Assembly (NCBI GenBank): GCA_001885315.1 | Contig: MLPZ01000003.1 | Coordinates: 124,001 to 188,000 of the forward strand | DNA: 64,000 nt | Direction of reading: 5' to 3' | DNA from: Treponema sp. CETP13 | Lineage (GTDB): Bacteria > Spirochaetota > Spirochaetia > Treponematales > Treponemataceae | In this document: piece by piece, positions 17,553 to 26,763 of the stretch | How the letters are laid out: the number at the start of each line of letters is the position of its first letter | How positions within the stretch are numbered: position 1 is the first letter of the stretch | Translations under genes and position numbers: made by a program | The notes under the pieces: generated by a model | Seen by the model: only the letters and a program-made list of their open reading frames with translations | Database searches by the model: none | What the model was told of the DNA's origin: nothing

Positions 17553-18284
17553 CTATAAAATATTCTCTAAAAATCGTTTTGCACGTTCCTCTTTTGGATG
17601 AGTAAAAAATTCTTCTGGTGGTGCAGATTCTACTATTTGACCTTCATCCATAAAAATAACCCGATTTGCTGCAGCTCGCGCAAATCCCATTTCATGAGAT
17701 ACAACAAGCATAGTCATTCCTTCTTTTGCCAAATCTGTCATAACATCGAGCACTTCTTTTATCATTTCAGGATCAAGAGCACTTGTAGGTTCATCAAATA
17801 GCATAACTTTTGGATGCATTGCCAAGGCTCGAGCAATAGCAATACGCTGTCGCTGACCTCCCGAAAGTTCATTTGGATAGGCATGAGCCTTTTCAGCAAG
17901 CCCTACTTTTTTAAGCAAACGCTTTGCTTCTGTTATAGCCTCTTGTTTTGGAACTTTTTTTACTGTCATAGGTGAAAGAATAATATTTTGAAGACAATCT
18001 AGATGGGGAAACAAATTGAAATTTTGAAAAACCATCCCCGCTTCTTCTCTAATGTGACGAATATCTACTTTTGGATCTGTAACACTTTGACCTTCAACAA
18101 AAATTTGTCCACTATTAATAACTTCAAGTCGATTAATACTCCGTAACAATGTACTTTTGCCAGACCCTGAAGGTCCTATAATCAATACAACTTCGTTTTT
18201 TTGAATATCAAGATCTATGCCCCGTAAGGCTTCGAGATTACCATAGTTTTTACGAACATTACGAATTCTAATTATTGGTTCCAC
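17553..18284 (-). CDS. Polar amino-acid ABC transporter, ATP-binding subunit
   Basis: The product is a 243-residue GlnQ/HisP-type ATPase. Walker A is [12 protein letters not shown] (about 37), the Q-loop is [12 protein letters not shown] (about 87), the ABC signature is [15 protein letters not shown] (about 140) and Walker B is [12 protein letters not shown] (about 160). A conserved His lies in VVSHEMGF. It powers uptake together with the permease and binding protein encoded just upstream. A GTG start with GAGG nine bases upstream lies inside the end of the permease gene (17-base overlap). Confidence 0.95.
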   Translation of the reverse strand: MEPIIRIRNVRKNYGNLEALRGIDLDIQKNEVVLIIGPSGSGKSTLLRSINRLEVINSGQIFVEGQSVTDPKVDIRHIREEAGMVFQNFNLFPHLDCLQNIILSPMTVKKVPKQEAITEAKRLLKKVGLAEKAHAYPNELSGGQRQRIAIARALAMHPKVMLFDEPTSALDPEMIKEVLDVMTDLAKEGMTMLVVSHEMGFARAAANRVIFMDEGQIVESAPPEEFFTHPKEERAKRFLENIL

Positions 18285-19107
18285 TGGTGTGCCTCAATTT
18301 TTTTTCCATCATCGTGACTAAGCGCGAAAAAAACAGCGTCATAACAAGATAAATTAACGCGACGACGGTATAACTTTCAAAATACATAAATGATGTCGAT
18401 GCAAATTCTCGACCTCGACGAAGTAAGTCAGAAACAGCAAGGATCGAAACAAGAGATGAATCTTTGAGCAATGCAATAAATTCATTACCAATTGGTGGCA
18501 GTATTATTTTTACAGTCTGCGGTATAATAACCTTTACCATTGCTTGAGCTCTACTCATACCAAGTGCAAAAGCTGCCTCCATTTGTCCTTTCGGGATTGC
18601 TTGAATGCCAGAGCGAAAAATTTCTGCCATGTATGCCCCATAACACACGGCCATAGCAATTACCGCAGAAGAAGGCCCATCAAGATGGATAACTGAATCC
18701 CAATGTAATTTTCTAAATAAGGCAGGGAGCGCAAAATAGATGTAAAAAAGCTGAACTAATAAAGGAATACCACGTATAACCTCTACATAAATTGTCGCTA
18801 TTAGTCGAAAAATTCTTTTTTGCGAAATTCGTCCAAGCCCCGCTATTAAACCTAAAATTAATGCAAAAAAGATTGCTGATAAAGTAACAGTAAAAGTAGC
18901 TATAATACCATCTGGAATAAATTTTAAAATACGTAGATACGGATCAGGCCGAAATAAAGGTAACGAAATTAAGATGACAATGGCACCAAAGAACGAAATG
19001 TTCCAGGCCGACAACACAGACTTTTCTCCAAGATGGGGTAAAAGAGTGCTGTCGGTTACATTGATCACCGGCCGTTCATCTGAGTTAGGCTTAGGTGATT
19101 CTTTCAT
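18268..19107 (-). CDS. Polar amino-acid ABC transporter, permease subunit
   Basis: The product has 279 residues. A hydrophilic N-terminal tail (about 40 residues) precedes a first membrane segment (about 35-53), and at least four more follow. The family's EAA-type coupling loop is visible as [21 protein letters not shown] (about 181-201, first residues EAA). [15 protein letters not shown] is the usual HisM/GlnP sequence. It begins directly after the stop of the binding-protein gene (TAA then ATG), so translation is coupled. Confidence 0.94.
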   Translation of the reverse strand: MKESPKPNSDERPVINVTDSTLLPHLGEKSVLSAWNISFFGAIVILISLPLFRPDPYLRILKFIPDGIIATFTVTLSAIFFALILGLIAGLGRISQKRIFRLIATIYVEVIRGIPLLVQLFYIYFALPALFRKLHWDSVIHLDGPSSAVIAMAVCYGAYMAEIFRSGIQAIPKGQMEAAFALGMSRAQAMVKVIIPQTVKIILPPIGNEFIALLKDSSLVSILAVSDLLRRGREFASTSFMYFESYTVVALIYLVMTLFFSRLVTMMEKKLRHTSGTNN

Positions 19108-19884
19108 TTATTTTATCCACTTTGCAATAATTTCGTCTAACTCGCCAGATGCCTTAATTTTTTCTAGCCCTTCATTAATAATAGCAAGCGTTTCGGTATC
19201 ACCTTTTTTTACAGCGATTCCGAGCCACTCATCTGTAAATGGTGTACCAACAATTTTTAAGCTTCCCTTAAATTTTGGGTTTTGTAAAGCAAAATCGGCA
19301 GCAATAGGGCTATCAGAAACAACACCAGAAATTCGACCTATAGCTAAATCTTCAAAAGCAAGTCCAATTTCATCATAGGATGCAAGCGTTACCGAAGAAT
19401 CCTTGGCTATTTCGATTGCTCCTGTTGTTCCAATTTGTGCTCCTATTTTTTTTCCTTTTAAGTCGGAAATCTTAGAGACATCGGTTGTTGATTGAGGTAC
19501 AACCAAAACTTGACCAGCATTAACATAAGGTATAGAAAAATCCATTTGAGCCTTGCGTTCATCAGTAATTGTCACCGAAGAACAAATAGCATCATATGCA
19601 CCGGCTGATAATCCTGCAAAAATTCCATCCCAAGCTGTATTTTTTACTTCGATTTCTACACCAGTGGCTTTAGAAATAGCTTGAAGCATATCTGGCCCTA
19701 GACCAACAATTTCTTTCGATTCATTAACAAATTCCATTGGAGGCCAAGTTGCATCCGATGCAATAACCAATTTTGTTTTTGGTCCAGCCGTTTTTTCGGC
19801 TTCTTTAGATCCACCAGCCCAGAGTGCGGTAGTAACTAGACAGAGTGCGACAATAACCGTAGATAATCGGAATTGTTTTTTCAT
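19108..19884 (-). CDS. Amino-acid ABC transporter substrate-binding protein
   Basis: The product is a 258-residue type II periplasmic binding protein. The signal peptide is MKKQFRLSTVIVALCLVTTA, and the mature region begins near AGGSKEAEK. Family marks are ATWPPMEFVNESKEIVGLGPDM (opening about 47), ICSSVTITDERKAQMDFS and the inter-lobe GKKIGAQIGTTG. Ligands in this family are polar amino acids such as Gln, His, Arg or cystine, and the exact one cannot be told. AGGAGG precedes the start. It is the first gene of a three-gene operon with a leader of about 165 bases. Confidence 0.93.
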   Translation of the reverse strand: MKKQFRLSTVIVALCLVTTALWAGGSKEAEKTAGPKTKLVIASDATWPPMEFVNESKEIVGLGPDMLQAISKATGVEIEVKNTAWDGIFAGLSAGAYDAICSSVTITDERKAQMDFSIPYVNAGQVLVVPQSTTDVSKISDLKGKKIGAQIGTTGAIEIAKDSSVTLASYDEIGLAFEDLAIGRISGVVSDSPIAADFALQNPKFKGSLKIVGTPFTDEWLGIAVKKGDTETLAIINEGLEKIKASGELDEIIAKWIK

Positions 19885-19986
19885 AGAGTCCTCCTAAATA
19901 AATAGAACTAAAATTTTCATGAAATATAGCAACCGAACTCAGTGGTCAAAACAAAAGAAGAATAGAAGAAGAGCAAAAAACAATAC

Positions 19987-20027
19987 CCTTCCAGATACTC
20001 TAATCTGCAACGACATTGTTGAGAAGG
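19987..20027 (-). promoter_or_regulatory. Possible structured RNA in the amino-acid transporter leader
   Basis: In the predicted leader, an outer stem (CCTTC/GAAGG) encloses two hairpins, CAAC/GTTG and CAGAT/ATCTG, each with a six-base loop. There is at most one unpaired base at the junction, making a compact three-way junction of 41 bases. It matches no riboswitch class I can name. It could be chance. Confidence 0.3.
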
Positions 20028-20056
20028 CTTGCAAATATATGTTCACCTTGTATAAA

Positions 20057-20085
20057 AATATAAAGCCATAACAAAAAAAGGTCAA
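20057..20085 (-). promoter_or_regulatory. Promoter of the amino-acid ABC transporter operon
   Basis: A minus-strand TTGACC, 17 bases, then TATATT, about 165 bases before the first start codon. Confidence 0.7.
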
Positions 20086-20136
20086 TGTATCTTTATACAA
20101 AAAAAATGAATAAATTTTGCATATATTTGCATATTT

Positions 20137-20667
20137 TTATAAATCTTCAGCCTTTTTATAAATCTTTTTTTGTTCATCTGCAGAAAGAAGATGCGATAAA
20201 AGAAAAGCAATAATCAAAATTCCAGGAATATCAATTAATAATCGTGTTAGAGTAAAATGCACCCCTAATGCCGAAACTTCAAATAAAAGCATTGGAATTT
20301 TTGTAGTTGACCAAGCACCTATAAAAACCAAAACATTACTCAATTTTACTCCCTTTTTCATAAAAACAGCAGCAACAGGAAAAGCTCCATACAAAGGCCC
20401 TGCTGCCGCAGAACCAAGAATAAAAGCAAGAACAACACCCAAAACACCTGATTGTTCTCCCATAAATTTTACCATTGTTTCTCGTGGAACCCAGACATCT
20501 AACAAACCTAAAAGAACAAAAATAGGAGGAATAACTAATCCCATTTCTTTAAACTGAAAACCAGTAAGTTTTATAGCTTTAATTCCAATTTGCTTATTAA
20601 CAAAAAACAAAACAATAAGAATTACAATCGTAAATAAAAAAAATTTATATCTTTTAAAAAAATTCAT
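20137..20667 (-). CDS. COG0701-family permease, second half-subunit
   Basis: The product is about 176 residues and very hydrophobic, with five or so membrane segments. It carries a family-like motif FILGSAAAGPLYGAFPVAAVFMKKGV and a later FIGAWSTTKIPMLLFE. It corresponds to one half of the COG0701 (DUF318/ArsP-like) permease family. The start (MNFFKRYKFF) overlaps the stop of the first-half gene by one base (TAATG), so the two are coupled and probably form one transporter. A longer frame extending upstream merely reads the first gene out of frame. The substrate is not known; arsenic compounds are transported by some relatives. Confidence 0.82.
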   Translation of the reverse strand: MNFFKRYKFFLFTIVILIVLFFVNKQIGIKAIKLTGFQFKEMGLVIPPIFVLLGLLDVWVPRETMVKFMGEQSGVLGVVLAFILGSAAAGPLYGAFPVAAVFMKKGVKLSNVLVFIGAWSTTKIPMLLFEVSALGVHFTLTRLLIDIPGILIIAFLLSHLLSADEQKKIYKKAEDL

Positions 20668-21146
20668 TATACAACCACCAAATATATAATATATGCTACA
20701 ACAAAAGAAAACAAAAATGCTAAAATGTTTCGAGTAAAAGTTACTCTTTTCCCAAAATAACTTATTTCTAAAGGCATCGTCACAACTCCTACCATCATTA
20801 AACTGGATATAAATGCTGCTATTTGCATGTATCCAGCCCCACTTTCTAAAAGCATTGCTGCAGTTGGAAATGCCACAAACCCTGGAATAAGAGTTATTGC
20901 ACCTATAACAGAAGAAACGATTGTTCCTGTCCATCCAGATTCACTTCCTATAACTTTAGAAATAAAATCTGCATTAAACACAGAAAGTAAAACACCTACA
21001 AGAACCATTACTCCCAAAAATTGCGGAAGTATATTTTCAAATGACTTTAATGCTTTTTTTAGAGCTTTTTTTGTTTTATTTTTATTTTTAACAAAAGAAA
21101 CAACTAAAAGAATCATAGTTGTACTGTATAGAATTATAGTGCTCAT
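20667..21146 (-). CDS. COG0701-family permease, first half-subunit
   Basis: The product is about 159 residues. It begins MSTIILYSTTMILLVVSF, then a basic segment (KNKNKTKKALKKALKSFENILPQ), then membrane helices. The family sequence IGAITLIPGFVAFPTAAMLLESGAGY (about 86-111) and MMVGVVTMPLEISYFGKR follow. GGAG six bases before the second ATG decides this start. Together with the coupled downstream gene it makes up a split COG0701 permease. A consensus promoter with a perfect CsoR-type dyad at the transcription start lies upstream. Confidence 0.82.
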   Translation of the reverse strand: MSTIILYSTTMILLVVSFVKNKNKTKKALKKALKSFENILPQFLGVMVLVGVLLSVFNADFISKVIGSESGWTGTIVSSVIGAITLIPGFVAFPTAAMLLESGAGYMQIAAFISSLMMVGVVTMPLEISYFGKRVTFTRNILAFLFSFVVAYIIYLVVV

Positions 21147-21195
21147 TACTGACTCCATATATCACTAGTAATAATCAAACCAAAAGGTTCGCTCT

Positions 21196-21217
21196 CATAT
21201 ACCCCAACGGGTATATG
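21196..21217. promoter_or_regulatory. CsoR/CstR-type operator
   Basis: A perfect dyad with nine-base arms CATATACCC/GGGTATATG around a CAAC spacer. The TACCCC..GGGTA core matches operators of the CsoR/RcnR/CstR family (copper, nickel, persulfide or formaldehyde sensors). It overlaps the predicted transcription start of the permease genes. No regulator gene of that family is in the window. Confidence 0.75.
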
Positions 21218-21220
21218 ATG

Positions 21221-21249
21221 AATATATTCATTTTTAGTATGTCTGTCAA
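21221..21249 (-). promoter_or_regulatory. Promoter of the split permease genes
   Basis: A minus-strand TTGACA, 17 bases, then TATATT, with the 22-base dyad immediately downstream at +1. Bound repressor would block initiation. Confidence 0.85.
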
Positions 21250-21309
21250 CTAAAAAAATGTTTTATAAAGTTGCCTTTTATTTATTTTATAAACAAAAGC
21301 ATAAAATAA

Positions 21310-21338
21310 TTGACTAATCCGTATCCTGCTACTACTCT
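21310..21338 (+). promoter_or_regulatory. Promoter of the amino-acid permease gene
   Basis: TTGACT, 17 bases, then TACTCT, followed by a short inverted repeat (CTACT/AGTAG) and AAGGAG before the ATG. Confidence 0.6.
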
Positions 21339-21365
21339 AAATAGTAGAATTAAAAGGAGAAGCGT

Positions 21366-23204
21366 ATGGCAAAATTAAGAAAGGATATAAATGCCTTCGG
21401 GGTATTTAGTATAGCAAGTGGGGCTATGATTAGTTCTGGAATTTTTATTCTTCCAGGGCTTGCTTTTTCTAAAGTAGGCTCATGGCTTTTTCTTTCATAT
21501 TTTATTGCAGGTTTTTTAGGCTTATTTGGTATTTTAAGTATGATTGAACTTACGACAGCAATGCCAAGGTCGGGCGGAGATTACTATATTATTAACAAAA
21601 CCTTTGGGCCATTATTAGGTACGGTATCAGGGTTTTTAGGGTGGTTTGCGCTTTCTTTAAAAAGTTCATTTGCTATTTTTGGTATATCAGAAATTGTAAA
21701 AATATACACAGGTATAAATCCTCTTATATCAAGTCTAATTTTATGTCTTTTGTTTGTTGTTATAAATATAATAGGAACAAAAGAAGCTGTTTCGTTTCAG
21801 ATTGGTATGGTTTTAACTTTGATAGTTCTTATGGGTGTCTATATTTTTTTTGGGATTCCTCACTTTCATTTCGAATACTTTTCCTTAAAAAAAGGAGTTG
21901 ATATTAATAATGTATTTATGACAGCAGGTTTTATTTTTATTTCGTTTGGGGGACTACTCAAAGTCGCTAATATGGCCGAAGAAGTCAAAAATCCACGTAA
22001 AAATCTGCCGTTGGGACTTGTTTGTTCAGTTACTGTCGTTACTATTTTATATGTAGCAATGGTTCTTATAATGACTGGAACACTTTCTAGCGAAGTATTT
22101 GCAAAAAGTCTGACCCCAGTTGCAGATTCTGCACAGTTAACAATGGGAAATATAGGATACCTTATCATTCTTATTGCTTCGGTACTAGCTTTTTTTACAA
22201 CTGCAAATGCCGGAATTATGGCAGCATCACGCTATCCTATGGCACTTAGTCTAGATAAACTCATACCAAGTATTTTTGGAAGAATTAATAAAAAAACAGA
22301 AACTCCAATTTTAGCAACACTGTTTACGGGTATTTTAATTTACCTTTCTCTTTTGCTTCCGCTAGAAACACTTGTTAAAGCCGCTTCTACCGTAATTTTA
22401 AGTTCGTATATCCTTACAAATCTTTCTGTTATTGTTTTTCGCGAAAGCAAAATAAAAAATTATAAACCAAGTTATAAAGCGCCATTTTATCCATGGCTTC
22501 AAATTCTTTCTATTGCAATTTTTATTTTTTTTATCATAGATTTAGGATCTTCTGCTATCGAAATAAGTTTAGTTATTCTTTTAGCCGCAGTTGTTGTCTA
22601 TATAATTTATGGACGACACCGTGCACAAAGAGTATCGGCTCTAGTACATGTTATGAGAAGAGTTGCCGATGAACTTCTTGTCGATGAATCTTTAGAGGAT
22701 GATCTTAGGGAAATAATTATTGACCGAGATCGTATAGAACAAGACGATTTTGACATACTTTTAAAACAAGCCAAAATAATCGATATTACAAGCTCTCATG
22801 ATTACAGTTCTATAATTAAAGTTGCTGCACCAGATATTGCCAGCGAATTACATTTATCAGAAGATGAAATTATAGAAAAATTTCAAGAATGGTATAATAG
22901 CTGTGAATCTGCTGTCAATGATTTTCTTGCAATTCCACACATAGTAATCGATGGGACTGATACAATGTTTATGTATATTATACGTTCAAAAGAAGGTATT
23001 AAATTTTCAGAAACCTATTCTTCTATAAAAGCTGTTTTTCTTCTTTGTGGAACCCGCGATGACAGAGTGCGACATCTTAAAACTATTGCAGCTGTAGCAT
23101 CTCTTTCTGAACAACATGAATTTAAAAAGAAGTGGCTTGCAGCAGAAAATACCGTTTGTCTAAAAAACTTTTTGGTTCTTAATGATCGCAAACGGTATTT
23201 CTAA
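21366..23204 (+). CDS. APC-family amino-acid permease fused to a PTS EIIA-like domain
   Basis: The product has 612 residues. Residues 1 to about 415 are a 12-helix APC-superfamily transporter opening with the substrate-binding SGAMISSGIFILPG loop and carrying a MAEEVKNPRKNLP motif. A short linker leads to a soluble C-terminal domain (about 455-612) that reads as a PTS EIIA type 2 domain. There ITSSHDYSS, an FLAIPHIVI stretch whose His matches the phosphorylated His, VFLLCGTRDD and a final LVLNDRK are seen. Phosphorylation or allosteric binding at that domain may gate transport according to carbon or nitrogen state. The amino-acid substrate is not predictable. AAGGAG lies seven bases before the ATG. 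Confidence 0.85.
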   Translation: MAKLRKDINAFGVFSIASGAMISSGIFILPGLAFSKVGSWLFLSYFIAGFLGLFGILSMIELTTAMPRSGGDYYIINKTFGPLLGTVSGFLGWFALSLKSSFAIFGISEIVKIYTGINPLISSLILCLLFVVINIIGTKEAVSFQIGMVLTLIVLMGVYIFFGIPHFHFEYFSLKKGVDINNVFMTAGFIFISFGGLLKVANMAEEVKNPRKNLPLGLVCSVTVVTILYVAMVLIMTGTLSSEVFAKSLTPVADSAQLTMGNIGYLIILIASVLAFFTTANAGIMAASRYPMALSLDKLIPSIFGRINKKTETPILATLFTGILIYLSLLLPLETLVKAASTVILSSYILTNLSVIVFRESKIKNYKPSYKAPFYPWLQILSIAIFIFFIIDLGSSAIEISLVILLAAVVVYIIYGRHRAQRVSALVHVMRRVADELLVDESLEDDLREIIIDRDRIEQDDFDILLKQAKIIDITSSHDYSSIIKVAAPDIASELHLSEDEIIEKFQEWYNSCESAVNDFLAIPHIVIDGTDTMFMYIIRSKEGIKFSETYSSIKAVFLLCGTRDDRVRHLKTIAAVASLSEQHEFKKKWLAAENTVCLKNFLVLNDRKRYF

Positions 23205-23218
23205 TTTTAACTTTTCGT

Positions 23219-23254
23219 TTTGTTCTGTATATAAAAATATGTATACAGAACAAA
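23219..23254 (+). terminator. Hairpin downstream of the amino-acid permease
   Basis: A 13-pair hairpin (TTTGTTCTGTATA and complement, ten-base loop) lies 14 bases after the permease stop. No T-run follows, so it may be a processing or stabilising hairpin rather than a full terminator. Confidence 0.5.
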
Positions 23255-23322
23255 CTATACTTAACTTTTAAATAACGCTATACTGTGCCAATCCTTTCTA
23301 AATAATAAATCAGGGACAATTA

Positions 23323-25164
23323 ATGATTCACACAGACACATCTAACCCGTCTATTCGCAACATTGCTATAATTGCACATGTTGACCATGGTAAAACCACT
23401 CTTGTAGACGCTATGTTTAAACAAGCAGGAACTTTTCGCGAAGGACAAGAAATACGCGAACGACTTATGGATAGTATGGAACTCGAACAAGAACGAGGAA
23501 TAACTATAGAAGCAAAAAATTGCTCTGTTGTATGGAAGGACGTTAAAATTAACATTCTTGATACTCCCGGTCACGCAGACTTTGGTGGCGAAGTAGAACG
23601 GGCTCTCTCCATGGTCGATGGAGTTGTTCTTCTTGTAGATGCTTCCGAAGGGCCTTTACCGCAAACACGTTTTGTATTAAGTAAAGCGCTCGGCCAAGGA
23701 CTCCCAGTAATTGTATTAATTAATAAAATTGATCGCTCAGATGCCAGAGCAGATAAAGTTTTGGATGACGTTTATGATCTGTTTATAGACCTTGGCGCCA
23801 ACGACGAACAATTAGACTTTCCTATTTTGTATGCAATTGGGAAAAATGGAATTGCACGTGAGACACTTGAAGGTGACAACGAAAAAGGGGATTTAACTCC
23901 ACTTTTTAATATGATTATTGAAAAACTACCAGCCCCACAATACACTAGTAGCGAACCATTTCAAATGTTGGTTTCAGATTTGTCATACTCATCTTTTTTT
24001 GGTAGACAAGCTATTGGAAAAGTTATAAATGGACGCGCTCATTGCAATGATAAGCTCGTTTGCATTGGCGAAAAAGAAACTCAAAGACTCAGTGTTTCTA
24101 AACTTCAAACATATACCGGAATAAAGCTTGCAGAAACAGAATATGCAGAACCAGGAGACATTATTGTACTTTCAGGTATTGAGAATGTAAAAATAGGAGA
24201 TACCATTTGTACAAATGACAATAGTAAAGCTTTACCCCGTATTAAAGTTGATGAGCCAACAGTTTCTATGCATTTTTCTGTAAATACATCGCCTCTTGCA
24301 GGAACAGAAGGTAAAAATCCAACCTCAACGGTATTATTAGAACGTCTAAAAAAAGAAACATTAAAAAACGTTTCTTTACAAGTTGATAGCGAAAATATTG
24401 GAGGCGGTTTTCTTGTACGCGGACGTGGTGAATTTCAACTCATTATACTTATAGAAATGCTCAGACGTGAAGGATTTGAGATTGGAGTTACACGACCTGA
24501 AGTTATTTTTAAAATTGAAGATGGTAAAAAACTTGAGCCGATTGAACACGTTTATATTGACTGTGAAGAACAATACGCTGGTAATGTTACCGTTAAACTT
24601 TCTGGGCACAAGGGCAGAATGTTAAGCTATACGAGTCAAGAAGGGGGGCGTGTTCATCTCGAATTTTCAGTCCCTTCTCGTGCTTTAATTGGCTACAGAG
24701 ATCAGTTTTTGACGGATACAAAAGGTACAGGGATTATGAACACCAATATTTCTGGATACGAAGAATACCGCGGTGACTTTGAAGAATTTACAAATGGCTT
24801 TTTAGTCTCAGGGCAAGCTGGTGTTGGTGTAACCTATGGTCTTTTTCACCTAGAACCACATGGACGACTTTTTATAACTCCTGGAGAACCTATTTACGAG
24901 GGAATGGTTATTGGACAACATAATCTTGACTACGATATGGTTGTTAATCCAGCAAAAGAAAAAAAACTATCTAATATGAGATCTACTCTAAAAGATGAAT
25001 CATTAGCACTTACTCCTGTACAACCTATGACACTTGAGCGGGCTATGCTTTTAGTGCATGATGAAGAAATGGTAGAAGTTACCCCAAAATCTATTCGCAT
25101 TAGAAAGGTTGAATTAAATGAACTTGCCCGTAAAAAAATTGCAAGAGCACAACAAGTAAACTAG
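23323..25164 (+). CDS. typA: Ribosome-associated translational GTPase TypA/BipA
   Basis: The product is a 613-residue, full-length TypA. The G domain shows [14 protein letters not shown] (about 17), the switch [21 protein letters not shown] (about 76) and NKIDRSDA. Elongation-factor domains II, III and V follow, with the C-terminal TypA-specific region ending in [11 protein letters not shown]. The protein binds 70S ribosomes and helps large-subunit assembly and stress adaptation. AGGGA precedes the ATG. It is a single gene closed by a bidirectional terminator shared with purB. Confidence 0.97.
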   Translation: MIHTDTSNPSIRNIAIIAHVDHGKTTLVDAMFKQAGTFREGQEIRERLMDSMELEQERGITIEAKNCSVVWKDVKINILDTPGHADFGGEVERALSMVDGVVLLVDASEGPLPQTRFVLSKALGQGLPVIVLINKIDRSDARADKVLDDVYDLFIDLGANDEQLDFPILYAIGKNGIARETLEGDNEKGDLTPLFNMIIEKLPAPQYTSSEPFQMLVSDLSYSSFFGRQAIGKVINGRAHCNDKLVCIGEKETQRLSVSKLQTYTGIKLAETEYAEPGDIIVLSGIENVKIGDTICTNDNSKALPRIKVDEPTVSMHFSVNTSPLAGTEGKNPTSTVLLERLKKETLKNVSLQVDSENIGGGFLVRGRGEFQLIILIEMLRREGFEIGVTRPEVIFKIEDGKKLEPIEHVYIDCEEQYAGNVTVKLSGHKGRMLSYTSQEGGRVHLEFSVPSRALIGYRDQFLTDTKGTGIMNTNISGYEEYRGDFEEFTNGFLVSGQAGVGVTYGLFHLEPHGRLFITPGEPIYEGMVIGQHNLDYDMVVNPAKEKKLSNMRSTLKDESLALTPVQPMTLERAMLLVHDEEMVEVTPKSIRIRKVELNELARKKIARAQQVN

Positions 25165-25184
25165 ATAAACCTTTTTAAGATTAT

Positions 25185-25222
25185 AAAAAAGCTCAACACT
25201 TATATAGTGCTGAGCTTTTTTT
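25185..25222. terminator. Bidirectional terminator between typA and purB
   Basis: A-run, stem GCTCAACACT/AGTGCTGAGC with one mismatch, five-base loop and a T-run on each strand. It serves both convergent genes. Confidence 0.9.
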
Positions 25223-25255
25223 ATTACAAACAAAACTATTCTTTTTGAATAATTT

Positions 25256-26671
25256 TTACAAATTTATATATTTTTTTGCAAGTCGCTTTGCTTTAACTGC
25301 AGATAATCCACGATATCTCTCTGGATGAGCAAAGAATCCTTCGGGGTCTTTTTCTCCAAGATTTTTGAGTTGGTTAATTATTGCATCAAAGGTTTTTGGA
25401 TGTTTTTTCATTGCCTCAAAAAAGGTTATTTGGTTTTCTTCGGCATCTAATGTAATTTTTCGAATTACTTCATGAGCATCGCTTACACCTGTTTCTGCAA
25501 GTAAAATATATGCAGGTTCCGCTAAAACACCACCTTTTACTTTTCCACCTGCATTTGCAAGATTTCGAGCCATATTTTCATGGTCACATTGCAAGCCTGA
25601 AACGACTTTTTTCATACGTGAAACAGCCATGCTAAAACCACAAATATAATCACACATAAAACGCTGGCTTGCCGAATTAGAAAGGTCTCTTTGATGTTCA
25701 GAAATCTGATCCATGTAAAAAGTCATTACTCGTGGACAAAATGCTTTCCATAAGGATTTAACATGTTCAGAATTCCATGGATTTCGTTTTTGTGGCATTG
25801 TAGAAGAGCCTACTTGAGTGGATGCAAAGTATTCAAAAACTTCTCCAATCTCTGAGCGCTGTAAATTTCTTAGATCATCTGCAAGATTTGCAATGATTCC
25901 AAAAGCAACATTACATTCGAGCAAAACTCTGAGTAAATATTCAGGTTCTACCAATTGTGTTGAATGTTCACTTGGTTGTAAGCCCATGTAGGTTAAATAA
26001 CGTTTTTCTAAATCTTCTGGATCTTTTACAATCATACTAGGTCCATTATAAGCCCCAACAGGACCAGCTAATTTACCTCTAAGATTTTTTGAAAGTCTTT
26101 CAATTTCTATTATAGATTTGCCTAAGCGACTAACATATTCAGCCATTGCGTATCCAAAAGTTATTGGAACAGCATGCTGTCCGTGAGTTCGCCCAACTTG
26201 AGGAGTTTCTGCTTCTCGATCTGCAATTTCACAAAGTTTTGTTTCTAGCGCTTTTAATTCAGGAAGAACAACTTTTTGTACTGCATCACGCATACGAGCA
26301 GACATCGAAGTATCTAAAATATCAACAGAAGTAGCTCCCAAATGTACAAGAGGAGAAACTTCTTCTGGTACCATGGTTTTAAGCACATTTACAAGAGCAC
26401 GAATATTGTGTTTTGTTTTTTCTTCTTCTGCATAAACGGCTACAGGATCGACACTTTCTGCAATTTTATCTAATTTTTTTGACATCTCATCGGTCAATTG
26501 ATTGCGAACAGAAAGATGTGCCTTTATTAATGCAATTTCGGCTTTTGCATTGTAAAATACACCGGCTTCTTCTGATATATATAACGTAAGTGCGTCAAAA
26601 ACTGACGACTCAGACAACGAATACCGATGATCAATCGGTGAAATATTTGTAAATATACTACGAGTTTCCAT
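25256..26671 (-). CDS. purB: Adenylosuccinate lyase
   Basis: The product has 471 residues of the fumarase/aspartase superfamily. The signature loop is GSSTMPQKRNPWNSE (about 290), the catalytic His region is GRTHGQHAVP (about 160) and a conserved HLGATSVDI lies near 104. It releases fumarate from SAICAR and adenylosuccinate in purine synthesis. No Shine-Dalgarno sequence precedes the ATG. A TATACT box lies seven bases upstream (26679-26684), suggesting a leaderless message. The gene is convergent with typA. Confidence 0.95.
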   Translation of the reverse strand: METRSIFTNISPIDHRYSLSESSVFDALTLYISEEAGVFYNAKAEIALIKAHLSVRNQLTDEMSKKLDKIAESVDPVAVYAEEEKTKHNIRALVNVLKTMVPEEVSPLVHLGATSVDILDTSMSARMRDAVQKVVLPELKALETKLCEIADREAETPQVGRTHGQHAVPITFGYAMAEYVSRLGKSIIEIERLSKNLRGKLAGPVGAYNGPSMIVKDPEDLEKRYLTYMGLQPSEHSTQLVEPEYLLRVLLECNVAFGIIANLADDLRNLQRSEIGEVFEYFASTQVGSSTMPQKRNPWNSEHVKSLWKAFCPRVMTFYMDQISEHQRDLSNSASQRFMCDYICGFSMAVSRMKKVVSGLQCDHENMARNLANAGGKVKGGVLAEPAYILLAETGVSDAHEVIRKITLDAEENQITFFEAMKKHPKTFDAIINQLKNLGEKDPEGFFAHPERYRGLSAVKAKRLAKKYINL

Positions 26672-26763
26672 GCAAAGGAGTATAGCAAAAACAGAGAGGC
26701 TTTGGAAGAGGATTTATGTTACTAGTTTACCCTCTAAGCCTTTTTAGAGTATTATTTGCATAT

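Noticed and set aside
20668-20934. N-terminal extension of the second permease gene
   Set aside because: Those residues are an out-of-frame reading of the first permease gene. The TAATG overlap marks the real start.
26716-26763. Upstream ATG for the DUF362 gene
   Set aside because: It adds a 16-residue hydrophobic extension lying in a hairpin loop. The start at 26764 matches the family opening better, though the upstream ATG has AGAGGA and cannot be excluded.
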